From positions 546,245-610,244 of the forward strand of contig NZ_JBHRWV010000007.1 in assembly GCF_042648145.1 (NCBI RefSeq): 64,000 nucleotides of DNA. The letters are read 5' to 3'. Shown here piece by piece: positions 1-7,205 of this stretch. Origin of the DNA: Salinicoccus sesuvii. Its GTDB lineage: Bacteria; Bacillota; Bacilli; Staphylococcales; Salinicoccaceae. Every line of letters begins with the position of its first letter. Positions within the stretch are counted from its first letter, which is position 1. The notes beneath the pieces are model-generated. The model was not told the DNA's origin, made no database searches, and saw only the letters and a list, made by a program, of their open reading frames with translations. The position numbers and the translations under genes were made by a program.

Positions 1-28
1 TATCAATCGGATAGCTGTATTCTTCCAT
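1..28 (-). CDS. UPF0223 family protein, 5' end only
   Basis: Only the first nine codons are in the window; the rest lies beyond the left edge. They read MEEYSYPID, which resembles the MEYEYPIDLDW start I remember for the staphylococcal UPF0223 (YktA-like) protein. That gene follows pdhD in S. aureus, so position supports the call. A strong ribosome binding site (AAGGGGG) lies about 6 bases before the ATG. The function of the family is unknown. The call rests on nine residues plus gene order. Confidence 0.6.
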
Positions 29-59
29 TTAAAGTCCCCCTTCTCAAATGAAATAAATA

Positions 60-83
60 ATGGCGCCCTAGCTAGGGCGCCAT
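60..83 (-). terminator. Terminator of the pdh operon
   Basis: A perfect 24-base palindrome built on ATGGCGCCCTAG lies 11 bases past the pdhD stop. Read on the minus strand it is followed by TTATTTATTTC, a loose T-rich tail. It separates pdhD from the UPF0223 gene. Confidence 0.75.
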
Positions 84-94
84 AAAGATTGCAA

Positions 95-1501
95 CTACAT
101 TGTGTGGATTGGTGTACCAAGTACTACTTCAGCTGCTTCCATCGGAATTTCAGCTAATGTCGGGTGCGCGTGGATAGTGAGTGAAATATCTTCAGCTGTC
201 ATACCAGTCTCAATAGCAAGGCCAAGTTCAGCGATGATATCTGATGCGCCGGTACCCGCAACCTGTGCACCGATGAGAAGACCGTCATCCTTGCGTGAAA
301 CCAGTTTAACGAAACCGTCAGTTTCATTAAGTCCGAGTGCACGTCCATTCGCAGCGAATGGGAACTTACCTGTTTTCACTTCAAATCCTGCATCCTTAGC
401 ATCTGCCTCATTGTAGCCAACTGTCGCCAATTCAGGCTCAGAGAAGCATACAGCAGGCATTGCGAGGTAGTCCACTTCAGATTTTTCTCCAGCAATCGCT
501 TCAGCCGCAACTTTACCTTCATAGCTTGCCTTATGAGCAAGTGGAAGACCTGGAACAATATCACCAATAGCGAAGATATTGTCAACAGAAGTTCTAGACT
601 GTTTGTCGACTTCTACAAGTCCGCGATCAGTCATTTTGATTCCGAGTTCCTCAAGACCGAGTTCTTCTGTGTTCGGCTTGCGTCCCACTGTAACGAGTAC
701 ATAGTCCGCTTCTATTTCTTTTGTTTCACCTTTAACTTCGTAAGTTACTTTTACGCCGTTATCAGATTCCTCAGCAGATTTAGCCATCGCTTCAGTCTCA
801 ATTTCAACGCCTTTGCTCTTAAGGTTCTTTTTGACAACTTGAGTCATTTGCTTCTCGAAACCACCAAGGATGTCTTTAGCACCTTCTAAAATCGTCACTT
901 CAGTACCGAAGTTGGCATAAGCGGTACCGAGTTCAGTACCGATATAGCCGCCACCGATTACAACGAGCTTTTCAGGCTTCTCATCAAGTGAGAGCGCACC
1001 TGTGGAATCCAGTACACGTTTACCAAACTTAAATCCAAGAATTTCAATCGGACGAGAACCTGTAGCGATGATCGCATTTTTAAATTCATAAGTCTGGGAC
1101 TGCTTGTCGTCCATGACTTTCATTTTATTAGCTTCAACGAAATACGCTTCGCCTCTGACGATTTCTACTTTGTTCCCTTTGAGCAGACTCTCTACGCCGC
1201 CTGTAAGTTTCTTAACTACGCCGTCTTTGAAAGATTGCACTTTTGAGAAATCAAGTTTAACACCCTCAGTTACAACACCCATGTCTTCAGAGTGCTGTGC
1301 CTGATGGAAACGGTGGGATGAGGAGATCATTGCTTTGGAAGGAATACATCCGACATTCAGACATACACCGCCAAGGTCTCCTTTTTCGACGATTGTGACC
1401 TTCTGGCCAAGCTGCGCTGCACGGATTGCTGCAACGTAGCCGCCTGGGCCAGCGCCAACTACAACTGTATCAGTTTCAATAGGAAAATCTCCAACTACCA
1501 T
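95..1501 (-). CDS. pdhD: Dihydrolipoyl dehydrogenase, E3 of pyruvate dehydrogenase
   Basis: This is the E3 flavoprotein that reoxidises dihydrolipoamide on E2 with NAD+. At 468 residues it is the normal length. The N-terminus carries the FAD-binding GAGPGG motif (residues 16-21), followed by the redox-active disulfide in GGVCLNVGCIPSK (Cys47 and Cys52). A second GGGYIG motif near residue 183 binds NAD. The C-terminal HAHPTLAE segment supplies the catalytic His-Glu pair. It is the last gene of the minus-strand pdhABCD operon, starts 4 bases after pdhC and is followed by a palindromic terminator. In this family E3 may also serve other 2-oxoacid dehydrogenases. Confidence 0.97.
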   Translation of the reverse strand: MVVGDFPIETDTVVVGAGPGGYVAAIRAAQLGQKVTIVEKGDLGGVCLNVGCIPSKAMISSSHRFHQAQHSEDMGVVTEGVKLDFSKVQSFKDGVVKKLTGGVESLLKGNKVEIVRGEAYFVEANKMKVMDDKQSQTYEFKNAIIATGSRPIEILGFKFGKRVLDSTGALSLDEKPEKLVVIGGGYIGTELGTAYANFGTEVTILEGAKDILGGFEKQMTQVVKKNLKSKGVEIETEAMAKSAEESDNGVKVTYEVKGETKEIEADYVLVTVGRKPNTEELGLEELGIKMTDRGLVEVDKQSRTSVDNIFAIGDIVPGLPLAHKASYEGKVAAEAIAGEKSEVDYLAMPAVCFSEPELATVGYNEADAKDAGFEVKTGKFPFAANGRALGLNETDGFVKLVSRKDDGLLIGAQVAGTGASDIIAELGLAIETGMTAEDISLTIHAHPTLAEIPMEAAEVVLGTPIHTM

Positions 1502-1505
1502 GTAA

Positions 1506-2819
1506 TTATCCCTCCATTAATAGTAATTCTGGGTTGTTAAGCAGTCGCTTAACGTGGTTCAGAGCGTTCTGTGCCGTCGCACCGTCAATTTGTCTGTGGT
1601 CGTAGCTGAGTGAGAGCGCAAGTACAGGTGCTGCAACGACTTCTCCATCTCTGACGATTGCTTTTTGTTCAATGCGGCCGATACCAATGATCGCAACTTC
1701 CGGCTGATTGATGACAGGTGTGAACCATTGTCCACCCGCAGAACCAAGGTTTGAAATGGTCATGGATCCGCCTTTCATTTCGTCACCAGATAGCTTACCG
1801 TCTCTCGCTTTTACAGCAAGTGTGTTGATTTCATCGGAAACTTCGAACATGGATTTTTTATCAGCATGTTTTACAACAGGCACGACAAGTCCGCGTTCTG
1901 TATCCGCAGCAATACCAATATTATAATAATGTTTTTGGATAACTTCAAATGTTTCATTGTCAATTGAAGTGTTGAACTGAGGATATTTCTTGAGCATGGA
2001 GACAAGTGCTTTAACGACATATGGAAGGAATGTCAGCTTAACGCCTTGCTCTTCTGCAATACTCTTGAATTTCTTTCTGTGGTCCCAAAGTGCTTGCACT
2101 TCAACTTCGTCAAGGTGCGTAACGTGAGGAGACGTTTGCTTGGAGTTCACCATCGCTTTTGCGATCGCTTTTCTCATGCCGCTCATCTTCTCGCGTGTTT
2201 CAGGGAAGTCGCCTTCAGGCGCTTTTTGTGCTGGCGCACTAGACTGTGCTTCATTTGTTTCTGCTTCTGTTGCTTCAGCAGATTCACTTTCGCCAGAAGC
2301 TTGTTCTCCGTTCATGAATGCCTCAACGTCTGCTTTGACAACACGACCATTTTTGCCGCTGCCATCAACTTCGTGAATATCGATGTCATTATCGCGTGCA
2401 AACTTGCGCACAGAAGGCATTGCAATAACGCGCTCGCCAGAATTGGAATCCTTGGATTCTTCTTTGGACTCAGGTGCGTCTTCACCGACATCACGCTGTT
2501 CTTTTTGTGCAGTTGAAGCCGCTTCACTTTCAGATTCTTTCTTAGGTTCTTTTGCAGGTTCTGAATCGCCTGAATCCCCGGAGCCATCATCAATCGTAAC
2601 GATTGTTTCGCCGACAGTCGTCACTGTACCCTCTTCAACGTGAAGTTTTTCAACGGTTCCATCAACTGGAGATGGAATTTCTACTACTGCTTTATCGTTC
2701 TGTACTTCTGCAAGTACATCGTCTTCTTTAATTTCGTCACCTTCAGCTATGAACCACTTGACGATTTCACCTTCGTGGATACCTTCACCGATATCCGGCA
2801 GTTTAAATTCAAATGCCAC
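1506..2819 (-). CDS. pdhC: Dihydrolipoamide acetyltransferase, E2 of pyruvate dehydrogenase
   Basis: This is the E2 core that moves the acetyl group from E1 to CoA. A single lipoyl domain covers residues 1-77, with the lipoylated lysine at Lys43 in the NDKAV turn. An acidic Ser/Glu-rich linker (about 80-130) follows, then the peripheral-subunit-binding domain (about 132-170, MPSVRKFARDN). The C-terminal catalytic domain ends with SYDHRQIDGA, which holds the active-site His. The length of 437 residues and the single lipoyl domain are usual for Gram-positive E2. It lies between pdhB (21 bases upstream) and pdhD (4 bases downstream). Confidence 0.97.
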   Translation of the reverse strand: MAFEFKLPDIGEGIHEGEIVKWFIAEGDEIKEDDVLAEVQNDKAVVEIPSPVDGTVEKLHVEEGTVTTVGETIVTIDDGSGDSGDSEPAKEPKKESESEAASTAQKEQRDVGEDAPESKEESKDSNSGERVIAMPSVRKFARDNDIDIHEVDGSGKNGRVVKADVEAFMNGEQASGESESAEATEAETNEAQSSAPAQKAPEGDFPETREKMSGMRKAIAKAMVNSKQTSPHVTHLDEVEVQALWDHRKKFKSIAEEQGVKLTFLPYVVKALVSMLKKYPQFNTSIDNETFEVIQKHYYNIGIAADTERGLVVPVVKHADKKSMFEVSDEINTLAVKARDGKLSGDEMKGGSMTISNLGSAGGQWFTPVINQPEVAIIGIGRIEQKAIVRDGEVVAAPVLALSLSYDHRQIDGATAQNALNHVKRLLNNPELLLMEG

Positions 2820-2840
2820 AGTATTTCCTCCTTTTGCTAA

Positions 2841-3818
2841 TTAAAAGTCCATTACCTGTTTTGCACGCTCTATAATATCGTCCTTGTTCGGAAGCCACAC
2901 GCTTTCTGCTTGCGTGAACGAATAGACTGTATCTGGTGCTGCAACACGCATAATCGGTGCTTCGAGGCTGAGGATTGCGCGCTCTGAGAGTTCAGCCGCT
3001 ACATTAGCAGCTACCCCTGCTTGACGCTGCGCTTCCTGAATGACAACTGCACGATTCGTCTTTTCAACGGACTTAATCAGTGTGTCGTAGTCGATCGGGG
3101 AAACAGTTCTCAAATCGATAACCTCTGCAGAAATATTGTCCTCTGCAAGTGCATCTGCTGCTTTAATTGCTTCTTGTACCATTGCGCCATAAGCAATCAG
3201 AGTAATGTCATCGCCCTCGCGTTTAACGTTAGCTTTACCGATTTCAACTGTGTATTCTTCTTCCGGCACATCCTCACGGAATGAACGATAGAGTTTCATG
3301 TGCTCAAGGAATACAACAGGATCATTTGAACGGATTGCTTCGATTAGCAAACCTTTCGCATCTACTGGATTTGAAGGAATAACGACTCTAAGACCTGGAG
3401 TCTGTGCCATTAGCCCTTCCAGTGAATCTGCGTGAAGTTCTGGAGTGTGGACACCGCCACCAAATGGTGCACGGATTACAATTGGCATTTCCTTGGAACC
3501 ACCAGAACGATATCTGTGACGGGCAATCTGACCTGCGATACCATCCATCGCTTCAAATACGAAGCCGAAGAACTGGATTTCGACAACAGGACGGAAGCCT
3601 GCAACTGCAAGTCCAAGACCCATAGAAGCTAGTCCACTTTCAGCGAGGGGTGTATCAAACACACGCTCATCGCCAAATTCTTTCTGCAGGCCTTCAGTCG
3701 CACGGAATACACCGCCGTTTACGCCGACATCTTCACCAAAAACGAGGACATTCTCATCATTTCTAAGTTCGGTAGCCATCGCATCAGTGATTGCCTGAAT
3801 CATTGTCATCTGTGCCAT
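2841..3818 (-). CDS. pdhB: Pyruvate dehydrogenase E1 beta subunit
   Basis: The beta subunit pairs with PdhA to form the thiamine-diphosphate-dependent E1 that decarboxylates pyruvate and acetylates lipoyl-E2. The 325-residue length matches the family. The N-terminal transketolase-type pyrimidine-binding domain contains FGEDVGVNGGVFRAT, and the C-terminal transketolase domain begins around residue 190. The ATG follows pdhA after 3 bases, which indicates translational coupling. No odd residues were seen. Confidence 0.96.
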   Translation of the reverse strand: MAQMTMIQAITDAMATELRNDENVLVFGEDVGVNGGVFRATEGLQKEFGDERVFDTPLAESGLASMGLGLAVAGFRPVVEIQFFGFVFEAMDGIAGQIARHRYRSGGSKEMPIVIRAPFGGGVHTPELHADSLEGLMAQTPGLRVVIPSNPVDAKGLLIEAIRSNDPVVFLEHMKLYRSFREDVPEEEYTVEIGKANVKREGDDITLIAYGAMVQEAIKAADALAEDNISAEVIDLRTVSPIDYDTLIKSVEKTNRAVVIQEAQRQAGVAANVAAELSERAILSLEAPIMRVAAPDTVYSFTQAESVWLPNKDDIIERAKQVMDF

Positions 3819-3821
3819 TGA

Positions 3822-4931
3822 TTATTTCGACTCCTTTTCTTTGTAGACGTCATACTGCTCTTTAAGGTTGCTTGGCATTTCGTCATACATAATATCCATA
3901 AGCTGAGTTACGGTTTGTTTTTCTGTGTTATCTGCTTCTTTGATTGCTTTTTTAACATCTTCTTTCGCCTGTTCCATTACTTCATTTTCCTTTTCTTCAC
4001 TCCAGAGACCTTTCTCTTCGAGATATGAACGGAAACGAACAAGCGGATCTTTTTTCTCCCAGTCGGAATCTTCATCGGAAGTTCTATAGCGCGTCGGATC
4101 ATCGCCTGCCATAGTGTGTGGTCCATAACGGTAGCAAAGCATCTCGATTACTGTAGGACCTTCTCCTGCAACCGCACGATCACGCGCATCTTTTGTTACT
4201 TTGTAGACTGCGAGTGGATCCATACCATCTACGAGTACGCTTGGTACGCCAGATGCGATCCCTTTTTGTGCCAGTGTCTTTGCTGCTGTTTGTAGTTCAC
4301 GAGGTGTAGAGATGGCATAATTGTTATTTTGGATAACAAAGATTGCTGGTGCTTTGTAGGCACTTGCAAAGTTGATACCTTCGTAGAAGTCACCTTGGGA
4401 AGTACCACCGTCACCTGTATACGTAATGGCAACAGCATCTTTACCGCGCTTTTTAAGACCGAGAGCGACACCGGCTGTCTGAACATACTGCGCACCGATG
4501 ATAATTTGCGGGCTCAATGCGTTAACGCCTTCAGGGAATTGGTTCCCTTTGAAGTGGCCTCTTGAGAACAGGAATGCCTGAGTCAATGGCAGACCATGCC
4601 AAATAAGTTGTGGCACGTCACGATAACCTGGGAGGATATAATCATCGCCATCAAGTGCGTATTGGCTGGCAAGCTGAGAAGCCTCCTGTCCAGCTGTTGG
4701 TGCATAGAAACCAAGGCGTCCTTGACGGTTAAGTGAGATGGAACGCTGATCGAGCACGCGTGTCCATACCATACGTCTCATTAGTTCTACAAGCTCATCA
4801 TCAGACAAGTCCGGCAGAGCATCTTCATTAACTACTTTGCCTTCCTGGTCCAAAATCTGAAACATTTCAAATTTGCTTTCGATCTCTTCGAGCATTTTGA
4901 CGGGATCGAAGCTTTTTTTCTTCGGTGCCAT
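3822..4931 (-). CDS. pdhA: Pyruvate dehydrogenase E1 alpha subunit
   Basis: This is the first gene of the pdh operon. E1 alpha holds the thiamine diphosphate and Mg2+ site, seen as GDGGTSQGDFYEG followed about 20 residues later by QNNNYAIS. The length (369 residues) is within one residue of what I recall for S. aureus. The N-terminal stretch rich in lysine and acidic residues is typical. The 170-base upstream region holds repeated CTGTTATA elements that may be regulatory. The operon product links glycolysis (ptsHI lie 10 kb away) to the TCA cycle. Confidence 0.96.
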   Translation of the reverse strand: MAPKKKSFDPVKMLEEIESKFEMFQILDQEGKVVNEDALPDLSDDELVELMRRMVWTRVLDQRSISLNRQGRLGFYAPTAGQEASQLASQYALDGDDYILPGYRDVPQLIWHGLPLTQAFLFSRGHFKGNQFPEGVNALSPQIIIGAQYVQTAGVALGLKKRGKDAVAITYTGDGGTSQGDFYEGINFASAYKAPAIFVIQNNNYAISTPRELQTAAKTLAQKGIASGVPSVLVDGMDPLAVYKVTKDARDRAVAGEGPTVIEMLCYRYGPHTMAGDDPTRYRTSDEDSDWEKKDPLVRFRSYLEEKGLWSEEKENEVMEQAKEDVKKAIKEADNTEKQTVTQLMDIMYDEMPSNLKEQYDVYKEKESK

Positions 4932-4987
4932 AAACAGTTCACCATACCTTTCAGTTTTCGTATTAATACAAATAATTTTATCACATG

Positions 4988-5087
4988 CTGTTATAATAGT
5001 AAAACAAACACAACTATAACAGCGGATCGAAAATAGCTTTAGATCAACGTTTACTGTACTAAAACAGCAATATCTGTTATATAATAG
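4988..5087. promoter_or_regulatory. CTGTTATA repeat cluster in the pdhA leader/promoter region
   Basis: The 170-base gap between ykyA and pdhA contains CTGTTATAATAG (4988-4999), its inverted partner CTATAACAG (5014-5022), an AACAG half (5063-5067) and CTGTTATATAATAG (5074-5087). The first two can form a hairpin. The arrangement suggests an operator or leader structure for pdhABCD, but I do not recognise the regulator. Confidence 0.35.
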
Positions 5088-5101
5088 AGCGCTTCCAATA
5101 T

Positions 5102-5728
5102 CTAACCTTCGATGCGTGTTTCGATTTCTCTCTTAATTTCATTAACATTCTCGGTCTGGTCGCTGAAAGTTTGCGCATCTTCTTGCACCTGCTGGTACTC
5201 TTCGTTTAAATTATTCAAACGTTCATCTACTTCGTCTTGGGAGATGTCTTCCTCTCCAAGATACTCGAATATGTCGTTTTCACTATTTAGAACCGTCTTG
5301 TAACTACCGATCATCTCACCATGTGCGCTATATCTCTCTTCCATCGCACTTACAAGGGATTGTGCTTGCTCTTGGCTGGTTTCATTGGAAATTTCACTGA
5401 TATACTGCTCTGCTGCTTCCATGCGGCTTCTGCTTTCTGCCATGATTGACACTTCTTCATCGAGTTGTGACATTCTTTCATCTGTATTATCGACAAGTTC
5501 TGCACTAATCTCTGACAACTCTTCTCTCGTAGCTGTTTCAAGAGAGGCTTGCAACTCTGCTTTTTCAGCCTCCAATTCTTCAAACTCTGCTGTTGCATCC
5601 CCAATACCCTTTTCCACCTGGACGGTCTCTTGAAACGCATTATAAAAATCTCTAAGTTCATCCTCACTTGAGGAACACCCTGCCAGCGCTACTGAGAAAA
5701 TCAGCAGGCTGCCAAATAGCTTCTTCAT
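5102..5728 (-). CDS. YkyA-like putative cell-wall-binding lipoprotein
   Basis: The 208-residue product begins with a lipoprotein signal (KKLFGSLLIFSVALAGC), lipidated at Cys18. The remainder is almost entirely charged helix, rich in Glu, Gln and Ser, and is predicted to be coiled coil. This matches the YkyA family (putative cell-wall-binding lipoprotein) that sits between def and pdhA in Bacillus and Staphylococcus. It should be anchored to the outer face of the membrane. Function in the family is not established. It diverges from def and lies 170 bases upstream of pdhA on the same strand. Confidence 0.85.
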   Translation of the reverse strand: MKKLFGSLLIFSVALAGCSSSEDELRDFYNAFQETVQVEKGIGDATAEFEELEAEKAELQASLETATREELSEISAELVDNTDERMSQLDEEVSIMAESRSRMEAAEQYISEISNETSQEQAQSLVSAMEERYSAHGEMIGSYKTVLNSENDIFEYLGEEDISQDEVDERLNNLNEEYQQVQEDAQTFSDQTENVNEIKREIETRIEG

Positions 5729-5840
5729 AAGTAATACCTCCGATTATTGGTTTGCCTGTGGAAAAGTGTTTGTGCTTTCCACCTGCTCCTGGGTATTATA
5801 GTATAATAAAAATGATATAGATGAAACTGGAGGGTTTATT

Positions 5841-6392
5841 TTGCTTACAATGAAAGACATAATACGCGATCCAGATCCATTCCTCAGGATCAGGACAGCG
5901 GAAGTAAAAGAAGTAGATGAGGAAACAATCCTGCAACTCAAAGAAATGCGCGAATACCTGGTCAACTCGCAGAATGAAGAGACGGCCGAGAAATATGGAT
6001 TACGTCCCGGTGTCGGGCTAGCAGCGCCTCAAGTTGGAATCGACAAACGTATGATTGCTGTATATATCGAAGGTGAAGAAGGCGAGGTACTCCATGACTA
6101 CATGCTCATCAATCCGAAAGTCAAAAGCCACTCCGTTACAGAGACATATCTCCCGAGTGGCGAGGGTTGCCTAAGTGTTGATGAGGAGCGACCGGGCCTT
6201 GTCCATCGTCACAGCAGAATCAAGGTTACTGCCATCGATATTTACGGCAAACCTGTTGAAGTAAAAGCTAAAGGCATGCTTGCCGTGGTAATCCAGCACG
6301 AACTGGATCATCTAGACGGAATCATGTTCTATGATAGAATCGATCAAGACATGCCGATGGAACCAAAAGTTGGAGCGAAACCTGTAGAATAA
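5841..6392 (+). CDS. def: Peptide deformylase
   Basis: It removes the formyl group from the N-terminal methionine of new proteins. All three metal-site motifs are present: GVGLAAPQ, EGCLSVDE (Cys ligand) and HELDH (two His ligands and the catalytic Glu). The length of 183 residues equals that of the S. aureus enzyme as I recall it. The start is TTG, giving MLTMKDIIRD; it lies 6 bases after GGAGGG and matches the family N-terminus, whereas the internal ATG three codons later is too far from the ribosome binding site. The gene diverges from the YkyA-like lipoprotein gene and ends in a strong hairpin. Confidence 0.96.
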   Translation: MLTMKDIIRDPDPFLRIRTAEVKEVDEETILQLKEMREYLVNSQNEETAEKYGLRPGVGLAAPQVGIDKRMIAVYIEGEEGEVLHDYMLINPKVKSHSVTETYLPSGEGCLSVDEERPGLVHRHSRIKVTAIDIYGKPVEVKAKGMLAVVIQHELDHLDGIMFYDRIDQDMPMEPKVGAKPVE

Positions 6393-6430
6393 AAGAAAGA
6401 GCGGACCCCTTTGGATCTGCTCTTTCTTTT
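6392..6430. terminator. Bidirectional terminator between def and the 87-aa gene
   Basis: AAAGAAAGAGC (6392-6402) pairs with GCTCTTTCTTT (6419-6429), with a T-tract on the plus side and an A-tract that becomes T on the minus side. It serves convergent def and the downstream minus-strand gene. Confidence 0.85.
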
Positions 6431-6444
6431 TATGCTCGGACATC

Positions 6445-6708
6445 TCAAATGAAGGCGTCGCGCCTTTCCCTATAAGGAATACAATGTTCTCCAAGCTTCT
6501 GCTTTAATGCCTCGAAAGTATGGCGATCGAATATTTCCGGATCACGGTCATGCCGCTTCCTATGTACATCGCCACCATTATCATGGTCATCATAAATATA
6601 GCTCATGACAACCATATCAGAATGAATATTGAACTCTAACATAACCATACTACGATCCTGACGCTCACGCTCAAGCAGTACAGCTTCCAATATGCGCCTA
6701 TCTTTCAT
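6445..6708 (-). CDS. Conserved-looking hypothetical protein, 87 aa
   Basis: I do not recognise this protein. The preferred start is the ATG giving MKDRRILEAVLLER, about 7 bases downstream of a GGAGG ribosome binding site; upstream ATGs in the same frame are too close to that site. The product is soluble and rich in Arg, Asp and His (HDNGGDVHRKRHDRDPE), with no signal peptide or membrane segment. It is convergent with def and divergent from the small cationic ORF and rpoY. Its stand-alone place inside an otherwise conserved block suggests a lineage-specific gene. Confidence 0.6.
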   Translation of the reverse strand: MKDRRILEAVLLERERQDRSMVMLEFNIHSDMVVMSYIYDDHDNGGDVHRKRHDRDPEIFDRHTFEALKQKLGEHCIPYRERRDAFI

Positions 6709-6758
6709 CTGCATCCCTCCATTAAAGGCCATTATAAAGTCTTTGCATGTCCTTCGTC

Positions 6759-6764
6759 TATAAT
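6759..6764 (+). promoter_or_regulatory. -10-like TATAAT ahead of the tiny cationic ORF
   Basis: A perfect TATAAT hexamer lies 40 bases upstream of the 31-codon ORF. No good -35 hexamer is seen 16-18 bases before it (TTGCAT is only 10 bases away), so the promoter call is weak. Confidence 0.3.
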
Positions 6765-6803
6765 GTAAAATAAATATAAGCTGATAAAGGGATGTGGTCT
6801 TGA

Positions 6804-6899
6804 ATGCTCAAACGTTTGAGGAAGAAGCTGAAACAGAGGCTTGGACGCATTCTCGGTAGGAAAGGGTTACTCAATAACGAGTATATGAAGAAGGACTGA
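6804..6899 (+). CDS. Tiny cationic peptide gene, 31 aa (candidate)
   Basis: An ATG-initiated frame of 31 codons encodes MLKRLRKKLKQRLGRILGRK and a further 11 residues ending in EYMKKD. It has about a dozen Lys/Arg with leucines spaced to give an amphipathic helix. AAAGGGA lies 11 bases before the ATG, a little long. The stop codon falls in the loop of a rho-independent terminator, so the frame fits a short transcript exactly. It could be a ribosome- or RNA-binding basic peptide, a membrane-active peptide or a toxin-like peptide. An alternative TTG-started frame at 6800 (19 codons) overlaps it. I know no homolog. Confidence 0.45.
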   Translation: MLKRLRKKLKQRLGRILGRKGLLNNEYMKKD

Positions 6900-6914
6900 C
6901 CCTCCTTCTTTTCC
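6888..6914 (+). terminator. Terminator overlapping the tiny ORF stop codon
   Basis: AAGAAGGA (6888-6895) pairs with TCCTTCTT (6903-6910) across a 7-base loop, followed by TT. The hairpin overlaps the last codons of the 31-aa ORF and lies before rpoY. Confidence 0.65.
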
Positions 6915-6989
6915 GTGTTGCTTCTTACAGCACACATTTCATAACAACACAATAAATTGGATACAACCAGCAAAAAGGAGAATATACAA

Positions 6990-7205
6990 ATGGCAGTTTT
7001 TAAAGTTTTTTTCCAGGAAACCCTGGATAACCGCATAATTCGTGAGGATACACTCACACGCTACTATGAAGCGGGGTCCGAATCGGAAGTCCGTAAGATG
7101 CTTGATGATGATCCGTACAATATTGAGTTCGTACAAGAACTGAGTCCCTCACACCTTGAGTACGAAAAAGCAAACAACGAAGATTTCAAGGTCGAGAACG
7201 CCTAA
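6990..7205 (+). CDS. rpoY: RNA polymerase epsilon subunit
   Basis: The 71-residue product MAVFKVFFQET... is the small epsilon subunit of Firmicute RNA polymerase (DUF1447 family). The family is about 70 residues, and the gene is always coupled to rnjA in Bacillus and Staphylococcus. The start chosen is the ATG at 6990, nine bases after AAAGGAG; an in-frame ATG at 6957 would add eleven residues not found in the family. Its TAA overlaps the ATG of rnjA by one base, so the two are translationally coupled. This fits the idea that transcription and RNA decay proteins are made together. Confidence 0.93.
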   Translation: MAVFKVFFQETLDNRIIREDTLTRYYEAGSESEVRKMLDDDPYNIEFVQELSPSHLEYEKANNEDFKVENA

